In this document: positions 1 to 11,825 of the stretch, one piece after another
How the letters are laid out: each line of letters begins with the position of its first letter
How positions within the stretch are numbered: the first letter of the stretch is position 1
Assembly: GCA_037576195.1 (NCBI GenBank)
Contig: CM075101.1
Coordinates: forward strand, 2,914,001-2,978,000
Length of the DNA: 64,000 bases
Direction of reading: 5' to 3'
From: Phytoseiulus persimilis
Lineage: Eukaryota; Arthropoda; Arachnida; Mesostigmata; Phytoseiidae
The notes under the pieces: generated by a model
What the model was told of the DNA's origin: nothing
Databases searched by the model: none
The model's input: only the letters and a program-made list of their open reading frames with translations
Program-made: the position numbers and the translations under genes

Positions 1-95
1 GATTTCAGTCCTCGTGTGCTTAGTCGGTGGACACTCAATCTGGAAGTATAGTCTGTGTTCTGGAAGATCACGGCACGAAATAAAGAGACAGGGGT
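1..95 (-). mobile_element. Copia-type LTR end, fragment cut by window edge
   Basis: Read on the minus strand, this segment resembles the end of the Copia-type LTR at 22567-22640 on the plus strand. Shared blocks include CGTGCCGTGATCTTCCAGA and GTCCACCGACT in the same order and similar spacing. It also carries AATAAA on the plus strand near 79. Only the terminal part of the LTR can be recognised and the remainder lies left of the window or has diverged. The match was made by eye, so the family assignment is tentative. Confidence 0.4.
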
Positions 96-1004
96 CTGTT
101 CCTGGTACTCAGCTCCTCCTGGGCCTTGGCCTTTATTGTGTGTATGTATCCCAAAACAGGAGTGTGGGTTTTGCATGAGCCGAAGGCAGATGGCCTTCGG
201 CTCAGGGTACTTATAATTATGAGATACTGCTGTACTGTATCTCCCAGTGAGGGCTTGTCAGCCCACGGTACTGTATTACCGCCCTGTATACCACTAAGAT
301 GATCGTCTGAACTAAGAGTGTTTCAGATACCAGAAACGGAGTGATATTTCAACAGGATGGAAAGTAAATCTATCCCAGAAAGATATAGGAAACACAAGAA
401 GCGAAGAGGCACGATAGACTATATATGTATCACACTGCCTGATAGGGAAAACTTAACAAGGAAGCTGACAACTAGATTGGGATGAATCGAGGTCGTGGAT
501 TCCGGAATCTGTCAACCGTTTCCTCGGATTCGCTCTAGTTTTTTCGTTATTCCGAGTTTTCAGGTTTTCGGAGATTTTTTCATGTTGGACTTTTCATCTC
601 TGCTCCTGTCAGATCTGAATGAAAATTTGGGAGCACATGGACCCATAACTGAACTATCTCTGGTGGAAATTTCGTGCCATCCGGAGCCATGGCCCTGAGC
701 TAGAAGAGATCAGAAGTCATATTTCGTCGTTGAGCACCGAAAAGTTGCCCCCACTTCGGCCGAAAACGAGAAAACCATAGCACCCACAGCCGAATTCCGT
801 TGAGCTCTCTGATAGGGAATCCAATCATGAACATTTTAGGACAAATAATTTGGTCGACCAGAGCCAATGAACGCAAGGCATAGGCTTCTCGATGGTTCAT
901 TGAGTCAATGAAAACAGGGTTGCCGGAGAGCTTTCGGATTTGAGGTCCATCTTAAAGAGTATAGGAACTTAGGAACTTTGCCCGTGGTGTTTACCACATG
1001 GACG
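96..1004. other. No gene seen; one perfect hairpin
   Basis: No ORF here looks protein-like and no known element was recognised. A perfect inverted repeat with an 11-12 bp stem (GAGCCGAAGGC, loop AGAT, GGCCTTCGGCTC) lies at about 177-204. The segment could be the remainder of the LTR whose end is at the left edge, but I cannot show that. Confidence 0.4.
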
Positions 1005-1762
1005 CATCTTCAGAGGCTATACGACATTTGGACCAGGATCGAATGTGGATGAATGCATTCGGGCTGTCGGACGAGAAGGTTCTGTGACGCGCTGAATTGA
1101 AAAACTGTAGGGGGCTGAGCAGCGTTCCGTGGCACATGCGGCAAAGCGGAGATGGTTGGGTAGAACCACGGTAAGAATGAATACGTTGCATGGTGCACCA
1201 TGGAACACAAAAGACCTTACGCGCCACTGAAGCGAAGAAGACAGAATCTTGCAATTGTTGAATGCAGATGAACGGGGGAAAATGGGCGTTCTGAGTTGCC
1301 ATACATAGTTAGCAAGACGGAGTCTGGGTTTCACTAATTGTTGAGCTTGGCCCTCGGCGGACGGAACGAGAACCAGGATCACATGCGTTACCAAGCACTG
1401 TTTCGGAGGCTAACACAGTTTCTATTCGAGATACAGTCTTGCACTAAGAGAAAAATCTACGCGGCAAGGACGGAGTCGGTAGAAACGTAGTCAAGCATGA
1501 CAGGATCCGCAGTCGGCTTCCGCAAGGACGTCTGTGAACCAGTCGCCTAGTCGGGGGAATTCAACCGCTAGGCCGTCAGAAGCGGATTAGCAATGATCGA
1601 ATTTAGAAGTCTGTTGCCGCCATCTCGACAATACCGCGGTGACTGAGCGCTGCTCGCACCCTGCTGCTCTTCAATTTGGCGCATCGCAGCACCTTGTCGC
1701 TGACAGCCCCGAATGCATCCATGCACACTCAATCCTGGTCCAAATGTCGTATACCCATGCAG
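1005..1762. repeat. Inverted repeat, arms of about 125 bp
   Basis: The left arm (about 1005-1130) and right arm (about 1636-1762) are imperfect reverse complements. The common core reads TATACGACATTTGGACCAGG on the plus strand of the left arm and on the minus strand of the right arm, followed by ATGCATTCGGG and CTGTC in both. The spacer of about 500 bp has no recognisable gene. This looks like a non-autonomous fold-back element or two inverted copies of a short repeat. The right arm abuts the larger fold-back that begins near 1750. Confidence 0.6.
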
Positions 1763-2995
1763 AGATGGATTTCAGAACAACGGAACAACGGCGTGCACTG
1801 CAACGTTATGGGCCTATGCTTCAGCATACGTTGTAACAACGTGTGCTGAGTCTATGGGAATTCCCGTGGTGGAAGAACGGGGGGTTGGGAATGAAAAAAA
1901 ACGAAGTTTTTCGACGCGAGAATGGAGACAACATTGACGATGATCTTTGCTGAAAGTATGAGCCGAATGTGAGCGCCCCATCTGCTTTTGAGGAGGGCGG
2001 CTTTTGGCGTAATACTCGGCGTCTGAGGATCACACTCAAAATGCGGCCGGATCACGGCATCACGCCCTGAATTCGACGAGGACTAATCGACGGAACGGAA
2101 GGGGAGCGTGATGCCGTGATCCTGATCAGGATCTCGCTCAGAAATCAAATATCATCACGCTCTACTAAGCCTAATCGAGTGGAGGGCGTGATACAGTGAT
2201 CCGGATCGAGATCTCGCTCCAAAACCACCGGATCACGCTCCCCAAGTGTTTCACTGCGGGCCATGATACCGTGACCCAGATCGAGATCTCGCTCAGGAAA
2301 CCACAGGATCACGCTCCTACCAAGTGTTTCACTGGGGCCGTGATACCGTGATCCGTATCGAGATCTCGCTCAGAAACCACCGGATCACGCTCTACCCAGT
2401 TTTCACTGGGGCCGTGATACCGTTGATACGGATCGAGATCTCGCTCAGAAACCCACCGGATCACGCTCTACCCAGTGGTTCACTGGGACCGTGATGAACA
2501 CTTGGTAGAGCGTGCTCCTGTGGTTTCTGAGCGAGATCTCGATCCGTATCACGGTATCACGGCCCCAGTGAAACACTTGGTAGAGCGTGATCCGGTGTTT
2601 TCTGAGCGAGATCTCGATCCGTATCACGGTCTCACGCTCCCCTTCCGTTCGCGTCGATTAGTTCCCCTCAATTCAGGGCGTGATGCCGTGATCCGGCCGC
2701 ATTTTAGTGTGATCCTCAGAAGCCGAGTATCACGCAAAGGCCGCACTCCTCAAAAGCAGATTGGGCGCTCATATTCGGCTCATACTTTCAGCAAGATCAT
2801 CGTCAATGTGTCCTCTCCATTCTCGCGTCAGAAACTTCATTTTTTTTCATTCCCAAATCCCCGGTTTTTCACAACGGGAATTCCCATAGATCAGCACACG
2901 TTGTTACAACGTATGCTGTAGCATAGGGCCCATAACGTTGCAGTGCAACGCCGTTGTTTCCGTTGTTCTTAAATCCATTCTCTTACTCATCTTCA
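1750..2995. repeat. Fold-back (large inverted repeat) element with internal subrepeats
   Basis: The left arm (about 1755-2125) and right arm (about 2625-2990) are inverted copies of about 360 bp. Paired landmarks are GAACAACGGAACAACGGCG against the complement near 2965, GGGAATTCCCGTGGTG against its partner near 2877, and CGGCCGGATCACGGCATCACG against its partner near 2690. The centre (2110-2640) is built from short copies of a motif containing GATCGAGATCTCGCTC and GTGATACCGTGATCC, in both orientations. No transposase is encoded. ORFs at 2475-2921 are repeat readings, not genes. Confidence 0.65.
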
Positions 2996-3082
2996 GAGAG
3001 AGGAACGGTCCTCCGCCAGCTTGGCGGTCTGCCACTGGCACGATGAGAGCTGTTGCTGGGAGAGCGCGACGACACGCGGGGA

Positions 3083-3270
3083 GGTAGAGCTCGCAATTCT
3101 TTCGAACGGAGGGACGGAAGAACGTATGCTCTTCTATGAGAAACTCCGTTCAAAAAGAACGGGGGGAGAAAATGCTTGAAAGTGAATCGGTTTGCGGGGC
3201 GGTGTGGCATGGTGAAGCCGATGATCTTTCCTGAGCGCCCGAACGAAATTCACACATCACTTGGGCTGCA
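3083..3270 (+). repeat. Dispersed MITE-like repeat, copy A
   Basis: This stretch recurs inverted at about 18918-19155. Shared landmarks are GCTCGCAATTCTTTCGAACG, GGAAGAACGTATGC, GAAACTCCGTT, AGAACGGGGGG and GCTGAGCGCCC-type ends followed by AACGAAAT. Neither copy encodes a protein. It is a short dispersed non-autonomous repeat; terminal inverted repeats and target duplications could not be fixed by eye. Confidence 0.6.
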
Positions 3271-3809
3271 ATATTCGAAATCTTGGATCTGATTTTTTTT
3301 TGCAATATGACTGATATCATTTATCTCTGAATAAGGTCATGGTAACATAACGTGCCTGCAGCGGGCGAGTTTGCCCGTGGTACAGTCGCACGGATGAATA
3401 CGTTCGGTCATCAGACATTCAGCCTAACTTATAGCATTTGGGGGGGGGGATGTCGGTAGACCTCAAGCAATGGTATTGGAACGAGTCTAATGGAGGATTC
3501 TCCTCAGTTCCTCCGTGCTTATCTGCGAGTAATAACTTTTCAACAGCGATTCGAGAAAATTCGCATCACTCGCGTAGCGGTTGTCAACATAGTTCCTTAT
3601 CTCATCATAAGGTCACCTTATGAGGTGATTGTACAGTGCGCAGAGGTTTGGCAGCGCGGTCCGTCTGTTTCTCGTCTTGCGAAGATTTGTAGTGGATAAG
3701 AGTCCAGCCGACTTGACTCGCGTCTGGTGAGAGTGTGCCGGTCTTGGAAGCGTTTATAATCTGGAGCCCAGAGTCTGGAGTAGGCTGATCGCATCTAGCT
3801 GTTTAAGAG
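3271..3809. other. No gene seen
   Basis: The stretch has a T-run near 3293, a G-run near 3440 and a short near-palindrome around 3600-3630 (CTCATCATAAGGTCACCTTATGAGG). The ORFs are short and unlike proteins. Nothing else was recognised. Confidence 0.4.
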
Positions 3810-4570
3810 TTAATACATTGAGGTCGGCGAAAGTGGGTGCAGAGTAGGCTTCGGACCGGGCCTTGACAACCAGCCGGATGGCTTTTTCTGTAGCCTCTCT
3901 AGCCCAGACAGGCGCAGACTTCCGACACACCACCGAAAACTGTGATCATATAGCGTAGTTTCGACTCTATCAACGCCAGATAGATCGATTCCGTTAATGG
4001 GTACAGAGCAGATATGCTTCAATCGAGCAAGCACTTGCGACTCCTGATCTGACCTTGGAGCAAATTCGCTCAATGTGCGTTCCAAACTTCAAGTCAGAGT
4101 CAAGCATAAGGCCAAGGAGCGGGTGCGTTGGCACTGCCTCGATTGGTTACAGCTGCAACTATCCGGGGTGGTACAGCCGAGGTTGTGATCCTCTGGGGAA
4201 TGCTCAGAGTTTTACGACCGAACACAATATACTTCGTTTCATAGCGTTTGAGGAGTACACCATTACGAGTCATCCAGTCGTTAACCGCTGAGATAGCTCT
4301 CGAGGCCATTCGGCTTAGATGCGTGGATCATCGTCTGACAACAAAGAAGTGGTGTCGTCGGCGAAGGAGATCATGGTTCCTTCGATGGTTGCTCCGGGGA
4401 GGTCATTCAGGAAGAGTGCAAAGAGGCCTGGGGCCATGTTGAACCTGAGGTACCTCCGCAACTTATGTGGGCATATGCCGCTACTCATCCCTCGGATGAT
4501 TCCATGCAACTGGATGGGCATACATGCCCCTACACCGCTTGTTCGCGTCGTGAAGTTGCGTCGCCCCTAG
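3810..4570 (-). pseudogene. LINE reverse transcriptase fragment, decayed
   Basis: On the minus strand, 4521-4315 translates to the part of a non-LTR reverse transcriptase around the catalytic box. It shows an LFALFLNDLP-like segment, then a short gap and FADDTTSLL, where the two aspartates bind the catalytic metals. The frame then changes and 4309-4100 continues with residues typical of the region after the palm (VNDWMTRNGVLLKRYETKY). Another shift leads to 4085-3810. No endonuclease or ORF1 is linked to it. It is a short degenerate piece of an I/Jockey/R1-type element. Confidence 0.65.
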
Positions 4571-4614
4571 GCCCTCGAGGAAGTACTTTCTCAGAAACAT
4601 CAATTCAATAATGC

Positions 4615-7094
4615 TCAGCTCTGGACATCTTCCCCACTTTCATTATCACTCGACGGCTCTTCTCCTGTGATGCGAGAGTCTTTATCGTAGGCATTCCAAG
4701 GCTTATTCTTCGAGTAGGAAAAGTCTTTGAGGGAGGCAGCTTCCTCGCGAGCGCTCGTCGTTCGGGAGCTCCTGATTGTAGCGCCGGATGTCACGAGCTT
4801 TGCTGAACCCTCGTTCAGCAGCCAACGCTCGTTGGCCGAGCGTGTTCCACAACCGAAGTCATCAGCTTTGGACCAGTGATCGGTACCTGCGTCCCTCCTC
4901 AAACTCTTCGATGAGCCGCGTTTGCAATCTTGCTCGCCTCCGCGCTCTGTCTAATGGATTGGAACTCGGATGGTTCGCGATTCATGCCGGGATGCTCTTC
5001 GAATAATATTCGAAGTCACTGGATGAATTCATCGGCGTACTTCCTTCGTTTCCTCGCATCTCGCTTTCTTCGATTCGAGATGGACTTCGTTATTTCTTGC
5101 TCCAAGGCACCGTCACTGATACCAGCTTCAGGCGGGAATGCGCCCGCATGGACCGTAGGACAACATGGCGGCTACAGACGAATTCGAGGGAGCGGAGGAA
5201 AACGCAACCCGCGCACGGTCATTTCTTCAGTGTATGGGGGCCAAAAGACCGTTTCTCAGCAGATTGCATGGCATTGGGTCAGGTTAGGTTAGGTTGTACA
5301 CACACCCGAGGAAGCTCTCATTGCTTTCCCCTCCTCTCCCTCGATTCTTCTAGAGCCGCCATCTTGTCCTACGGTCATCCGACGTAGACCCGCTTCAGGC
5401 GCGTTGGACTCAAATTCTAGAAAACCGTCGGGGAGCAGACCATTTTCTGCCGTAGTGAATGAATCTTGCGCAATTGTTCTCCGCTTTGCGATGTGATTGG
5501 ATGAGACTCTCCTTTAGTTACACACGAAGAGGTTGTCTGACTTCTGTGCCATGCCAACCGAGTGAAGAGGAACTGGAACGGAATCACATCCTCCATCGTA
5601 AGTTGTAGCCACCCCATCTGCATAAACGAGCATTTCAGCAAACGAAATTCTAATCACCGCCGTGAATGTGAATATAACGAAGCTGATGGACCTCTAGAAT
5701 CTAGAATAACGTCCGCGTCATTCAATATCGCATCTGGCCGCGGACAGTCTGAGTGAAGTCTTCTTCGACATTTTTCAAAGCTGGGATGATGTGGCGCAAA
5801 GAAAACAATCTCAATCGTCGGAGAGCGGAAAATCTCTTCCGTTCTCTCTGGCGCAGTAGGTTCGAGAGGCTTTTCCCAGCTCCAATGAACCTTTCAAGCA
5901 TCCTCAAGGTCGAATTCCATCGAGTCGGCACGTCGGGGACAAACTGAAAGACTTTCAGACCGGGACTGCTCCGGCAGGATGAGTTCAAATTCATATAGGA
6001 CTTCTTTGGGCTTTGGGAGAACTCTTGCGAAGAGACCGCACTTATCCTGAGTAAAACCGAGTGTTGGCTTTCGGGACTTCAACGACTTCCTGTACTGCAC
6101 TGGATTTTTGAGAAATTCTGCCCGGCGGAGAGTTCTCTTCCTCGTCGTCCTCACCGGTTTGCATAACTGAGAACTTCGGTCGTAGATTCTGCGGTGACGG
6201 TCCACGGTTTGCGATGCTTCGCTCGAGGCTTCCTTCACCGCCCTAGGTGTAACCCGGTGCGCTAGGCATTTCTGATGGTAGAAGATTTCAGATCCTTTTC
6301 TCTTGATTGATTAATTGACCTACTTTCACCATCGTACTCGCCGCGTCTGTGTCATCCCTCGAACGTCGGCGAGGGTCAAGCCAAACGTTTCCAAGGAATT
6401 TCGAATGACTCCCAAAGGATGTTTTTAGAGGTTCCTTGCTCTCCGGAATCGCACTAGGAGTTCTATACGCTTGAGCCCAGCGAGGGGATCGGAAGGGAGG
6501 AGGCAGAGAATTACGCCAATGAAACGGCTTTCTCCGCCACGTCCTTCGTCTGCCACGAGCGTGAAGACTGCAGGCTCGTCGCTTGAGCTCGGGGAGACAT
6601 CCGCTGCTACGATGCCTGTGACCCTGGTGAATTTGTGATCGGTTTGCTCGGTGCGCGATTCAGGCATTAACCGTTCCAAACTTCGAGAATCGAAACGAAA
6701 GTCGAAATGCTGGGTGCGAGAAGACTGAGAAAGGCATGTCAATACCGTCAACAAAGAACCGCTATCAGCCACTGCTCGTATCTTGTGAAACTTTCGGTAG
6801 GGTATCGACTGAGGACCACCACCGCTGCGAGCCCAAGCCTGCTTTGCGAGAGTGATGAGCCAGATGGCGCTTCATTGCTGTGATGCTTCCATGCACGAAG
6901 GAAATCTTAGCGCTGCAAGTTTTCTGCAATTCGCCTTGCTCCCGTTTTCCTCTGATAACTTGAAACGTTCCAGAACTTCTTGCCCTTATGGACGAGAGGA
7001 AAGCTTTGGAGAAAACGATAGAAGCGGGAGTCTCTGATGACTCCAGAGGAATGTAGAATCTTACATGAGAAAACCACATTAAATATGTGCTCAC
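4615..7094 (-). pseudogene. hAT-family transposase, decayed
   Basis: Several minus-strand segments, in different frames but in the right order, match an hAT transposase. Near 6900-6960 a BED-finger-like piece keeps the tail motif AMKRHLAHH. Near 5930 the core motif VPTRWNSTLRMLER appears, the well-known TRWNS(T/S) block. At 4902-4615 the C-terminal dimerisation region is visible (ERWLLNEGSAKLVTSGATI, matching the family ERxFSxAG pattern with changes). Frameshifts and stops are many and the gene is further split by a MITE at 5151-5376. It is inactive. Boundaries beyond the motifs are approximate. Confidence 0.65.
5151..5376. mobile_element. MITE with 23-bp terminal inverted repeats
   Basis: The ends 5151-5173 and 5354-5376 are inverted repeats of 23 bp with a single mismatch; they begin GACCGTAGGACAACATGGCG. 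The 226-bp unit encodes nothing. It lies inside the decayed hAT transposase. No clear target-site duplication was seen. The interior holds three TTAGG units (about 5282-5295), too few to call telomeric. Confidence 0.7.
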
Positions 7095-7989
7095 TCGAGA
7101 TCGGGAGTTTCGGATGGTGATTCACCTCCGGGGTCGGAAGAAGCGGAACCAACATCTGAATTTGCAGAGTCTCCTCCTGTGAAGTTCGAGTGGTGAAGAC
7201 GTTAGGGACGAGACTCAGTGGTACAGTCGAATCTTCTCCCTCGATCGTCATTGATCTCGATCGACATTGTTACCACGAGCCCAGAGCTCAAAACGAATCT
7301 CATGGAACTAGGGAAGCGATCTCCACCTTCTGGAGCAGTCCTTACGCGCCTAAGCGCTCTCGATTTCAGCTTTTCATTGAAATGTGCAGAGAAAGAAAGT
7401 GTCCACTTTTACCCGTAACGTCCATATTAAAGTCACGAATGTCTTCTTCAGCGATCGTTTGCTCAGAATCAGAATCCATTTCCTGCGATGAAAACTCTCA
7501 GCGTTTTCTAGCACAAGGAAATATGAAGCGGGCGACTGGGGGCGTCGTGCACCTGACGGAGGTGGATCCAAGGGTAAGGCATTTAAGGATGAAATCCTGG
7601 GAAAGATAGGCAAGGTTCGCTTCCGGGTTTCCGATTCTCAATACCGTGGTCATAGCGTGTACACATGGGTTTTTTTCCCAGCCAGAATGCAACTCGACGA
7701 AATCGACAACTCGAACTCCGTACCTCACGTGAGGTAAAACTGAAACTGAAAGGTAACTTACGGATGATTTGCATAACGTGAATCGACTCACCAAATGACC
7801 ATCGAATGAAGGAATGCTGAGCCGATGGAACAACAGGTCAGGCTTCGAGCGCTGATTCCGATCGGAAGGAAACGAAGACAGAAAACAAAACGATTCCGAT
7901 GAAGTCAGAGGCCTCATAATCCGGGTCGTCTGCTTCTCTGGTGTGACAGCCGCTTTTCCGATCGATCTGGTGAAATTCGTTGAAAAATC
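7095..7989. other. No recognised gene
   Basis: Overlapping ORFs on both strands (7190-7609 plus; 7917-7498 minus) have no motif I recognise, and neither has the look of a single constrained gene. The stretch separates the hAT N-terminus from the LINE ORF1, so it may contain the hAT terminus and the LINE 5' untranslated region. Confidence 0.35.
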
Positions 7990-8031
7990 CTGGAACAGAA
8001 GGATATCCGGTCGTTCGTGGTGGACAAGAAA

Positions 8032-9007
8032 ATGTCAGTTGACGAGTGTGCTGATGGGGACTCCGACTTGGCCCACACCAAGCGATGGAAACCAGAAGAC
8101 CGATGCCCCTTGTGCAGCGAGCGAATCAACACAAGATGCAATCAACTACGGTGCATTGAATGCAGAAACTGGATTCACGCGAAATGCTGCACTGACCTGC
8201 AGCCTGCAGATGTTGTGAACCACGAGGTTACGCAGAAGTATGTATGTGAAAAATGTTCGACCACCCCTGACTCCGTTGTAATGACTGAACTCATGGCTGA
8301 TGAATGCGGCCCCTCATCTGACCGAAACATTCTCTTGAGAATCCTCGAGGAACTGTCCGCTCTGCGAAGAGAAGCCCAGATACGGAGGAAGATAGAAACA
8401 AGAGTTGTCGACTGAGTGAGGAAAATTAAAAACTTCGCGATATGATACGAAATATTCCGACTAAACGATAAATCCCAACCTTGTACGCCCGGCTGCCGCT
8501 AGAGGGCGATCCCCTGGAAGACCGCTCGTAAACAGAGACGTGGCCCAGTCGCGCTCACGGTCTAAAACCCCGGTGAATGTTCGTTTCTCGAACAACTCGA
8601 GTGGAATGGTGCCGCCTAAAAAGTCCGCTCTTGGCCGTATGACGAGCTCAAACCCGGTAGACACCATGTGACACCATCGCTTGCGGAATCGAGAACCCTC
8701 AGGGTCGCAGGTACCGAAAGAGCAACCCCAAGGCTCGGATTGCTGAAATCTAACGTACGTCTCCACAACCGAAAGGTTCTGATAGTACTCCGTGACTGCC
8801 AAGTAGGATGTCAGGACATCGCCGAATACCTCAAAGAGAATTCGATCCAAACCATCCGCCTTACCGAACTGAAGGAAAAAGCTCCCGGAATTACAATCGT
8901 TCGTTGTTGAGTGTAACGATGCCTTCTTTGACAGCTTCTTCAAAGAAGCTATGGGATGAGGGCACTTGTGTCGAGGAATTCTACGGGGACCCACCCCAAT
9001 CTGATTA
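8032..9007 (+). pseudogene. LINE ORF1 with PHD-type zinc finger
   Basis: The start ATG at 8032 follows GACAAGAAA. Residues of about 25-75 form a C4HC3 PHD-like finger: CPLC, then CIEC, then WIHAKC and YVCEKC. The frame stops at 8415. A second segment from about 8668 (stop at 8908, then 8909-9007) resembles the C-terminal nucleic-acid-binding part of CR1/Jockey ORF1, with VLIVLRDCQVG and DIAEYLKENSI-type motifs and an ending LWDEGTCVEEFYG like the family's WPEGVRVREF. ORF1 proteins of this type bind element RNA. The gene is broken by stops and frameshifts between the two halves. Confidence 0.6.
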
Positions 9008-9134
9008 ACACAACCTTTCCGCTGCAAGGGTAGTTCGCTGCCCGCTGCAGAAACTACCCCCAACGTTGACTGTGACTGGAATGATGATTACACAATGATA
9101 CCACCGACCGAACAAACTTCTCATCTGACAACGT

Positions 9135-11750
9135 CTGATGCCTGTATGTAAATGCTCGTTCTATTGTGCAACCCGGTAAACTGGCCAGCCCACTCTGTGC
9201 TGCAAATGTTGACAGAATCAATATTGTGTGTGGTCGAGACGTGGCTAGATGACAGAGTATCTGATGCTGAACTCTCAAATGGCGATACCTTCTCCGTATA
9301 CCGTCGTGATCGCGGCTCAAGAGGGGAGTTCTCATACTGGTTCGAAAGAACATTCGATGTTCCCTCGTGGAAACCAAATGCAACGTCGAAATGCTGTGTA
9401 TTGATATCATGATACAAAGGAATCCCACCCGACTTGTACTTGTATACCTTCCCGGACTGAGGGATCGGTAGTAGACAAGGAGAGGATGATTGAAGCGACA
9501 AATGAAATCGAAAAGCTTGTGATACCCTTGAGGAGTGTAATAATTGTCGCTGATTTCACTGCCCCAGCATTGACTGGGCAATGATGCGCTGCAATCCGAG
9601 CCGACAGCCCAAGGAAAAAGTACTCCTCGAATTCTGTCTGCTAAATGGGCTGAGCCAGCTTGTTACTGCCACAACACGCCCGCGAGCGATAGCTTGATAG
9701 ACCTGGTGCTCACGATGGAAAACTTTGTTGACAAGTCGGATGTGGACATCATTCCGAGCCCGATTGAGTCTGATCATCTTGCCCTACGATTCACCTTCGC
9801 TGTAGTTGAGGATGACACCGATCCCGCTGACCGACTGGACTTCGTGGCTGCTGATTACGAAAGTATTACTGACTCACTGATAGCAACAGACTGGAGCGTA
9901 TGCTCTGCCAGACCCCTGACGTGAACGCTATGTATTCACCATTATGGAGTATCTAGGTGTCTTGATTGAACTGCATGTTCCAACTAAAAACGGCGGGTCT
10001 CTCAGCCCCTTGAAACTGAGATTATGAGAATTATGCACAGAATATCTGTTTGTCCGTGAGCGATGCCACAGAACTCGGTCGGCTCAGGAAGAAACTGAGT
10101 CGATGTCTTACAAGAAAACGTTGCGTTCTGGAAAACGAATAATTGAGTCATCTGATGCTTCGAGGTTCTATCGGTACACTGCATCGCGATTGAAGCTCAG
10201 AGACGACCTTGCTGTTCTGATGTCCAGCGATGGGAAGGCAGTGACAGAGGACCGCATGAAGGCCGACCTACTGTGCGACATTTTTGAGGACACTTATCGC
10301 GACGACGTCGCAGATGTACCCGCCACCACTGCGGTTCTTCTGCCGCGAGATATTCGTACCAATGACGTTGATGTGTCGAGTTTGCCGTCTACAAGGCACT
10401 GTGCTCTCTTGAGCCCAAATAGAGCCTCAACCCGGACTACATTCCGGCCATCTTCTTCAAAAGAACGGCCCTGGGGATAGCTAAACCACTGAGCATTCTG
10501 TTTCGAAGCTCCCTCGACTCGGGACGGTTCCCGACGGGTTTCGGAAAGCCCATGTGGCGCCCGTTCACAAGAGAGGATCTCGAAATGACCCGAAGAATAA
10601 ACGCCCGGTCTCCTTAACCTCGGTGATATGCAAACGCTGGAGCGCATTGTATGCCGGGGCATCATGTGCAATGCTGAGGATCGGGGTCTCATTTCTGATC
10701 GACAGTTCGCCTACCGCAGGAACCGGTCAACCAATGACTGCTTGATGGACTTCCAGAACTCGACCGCTATCAACGTGAACAAGAGACAAGCTGTGATGTT
10801 GTATACACAGACTTTAATCTGCTTTCGAGACTTTGCCGCATGACCTTCTTCTTTCGGTGCTTCCGAGTAAAGGAGTTGGACCAAGGATCGTTAAATGGCT
10901 GTCTGACTTACTGACAAACCGCACCTTCAACGTCAAGATCAAGGACTTTCTCTCAAACAGGTCATGCGTCGAAAGGGTGTCCACAGGGAACTGTATACGG
11001 AAGTTTATTGTTTGTCCTATTCATTGATGAAGTGAAGCACATAATGAGCAAAGACGTGGACTTCTATATTTACGCAGATGACGTAAAGATTGTGAGAGCT
11101 ATCAGTTCCACGACTGACTGCCTGTCTCTCCGAAAAGTTCTGGACGACTTCTGTGTCTGGACTAGTAAGATGGGGCTTAAGCTATCAGCAAACAAATGCG
11201 GTGTCCTCAGATTCGGACCACAAACGCCCGCTTCCTCCTACAAGATTGAAGATGCTCTCCTAGCGGGAATGACTGTTGCAAGAGACCTCAGAGTTCTGAT
11301 GACCCCCTCCCTCAGTTCACTGAGCAGGTTCATAGTGTTGTCCAACGATGTTCGCTTATCTGTTCATGGATCATGAGGGCCTTCGTCGTCCGACGACCCA
11401 CCTTGCACTTGAAACTTTTAACACCTACGTCGCACCGATCCTAATGTATTGCTGTACAGTATAGAACCCGACGACGATGGGCGACCTTGATACTCTAGAG
11501 AAGACGCAGCGGCAATTCCTCCGCAAGTAGAGTATAGATGCTTCCTTGACCGCGGTAGCCTGTCTCTGAGTCTGCCATCCGTTGAAACTCGTCTCAAAGA
11601 CGCTGACATGAGGCTGCTCAGGAGAACCATCCGCATGAGCCGCAATTCGATAAAATGTTTGACTGAATCACTCAAAATCAAGACGCGGTTTCGTGTTGAG
11701 GCCAAAACATCGTGCCAATACGAACACACTCGATCATGTCTACCCCTGGA
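9135..11750 (+). pseudogene. LINE ORF2: AP endonuclease and reverse transcriptase, decayed
   Basis: Pieces of one protein follow each other in changing frames. The N-terminus has the endonuclease start (LNARSIV near 9150), CVVETWLDD near 9230, a degraded GDFN motif (VADFTAPALDW near 9550) and ESDHLALRF near 9770. The reverse transcriptase follows: RPVSLTSVICK near 10600, YRRNRSTNDCL near 10710, LSDLLTNRTF near 10900, and the catalytic YADDVKIV near 11070. At least six frameshifts or stops make it inactive. A C-terminal tail can be followed to about 11750. Confidence 0.7.
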
Positions 11751-11825
11751 GGGTTTGTAAACTTTTTAATACATCTGACTGAATACTGTTATTCCACATT
11801 TATACCCATTTATTCATTCATATTA

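Larger units (their letters stand above)
7990..11825 (+). mobile_element. CR1/Jockey-like LINE, nearly full length but decayed
   Basis: Two ORFs in order (a PHD-finger ORF1, then an endonuclease-reverse transcriptase ORF2) followed by an A/T-rich tail with ATTCATTC-like repeats (about 11805-11822) define a non-LTR retrotransposon. The PHD-type ORF1 is typical of CR1-like LINEs and the reverse transcriptase has a YADD box. The tail abuts the minisatellite element that starts near 11826. No target duplication was identified. Confidence 0.7.

Noticed and set aside
2475-2921. 148-codon ORF across the fold-back core
   Set aside because: It reads through palindromic subrepeats and one arm; the same bases give other ORFs on the opposite strand.
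5278-5295. Arthropod telomere repeat (TTAGG)n
   Set aside because: Only about three units inside a MITE; too short to be more than chance.
8461-9063. 200-codon minus-strand ORF as a gene
   Set aside because: It is antisense to the LINE ORF1 C-terminal region, whose plus-strand motifs are recognisable.
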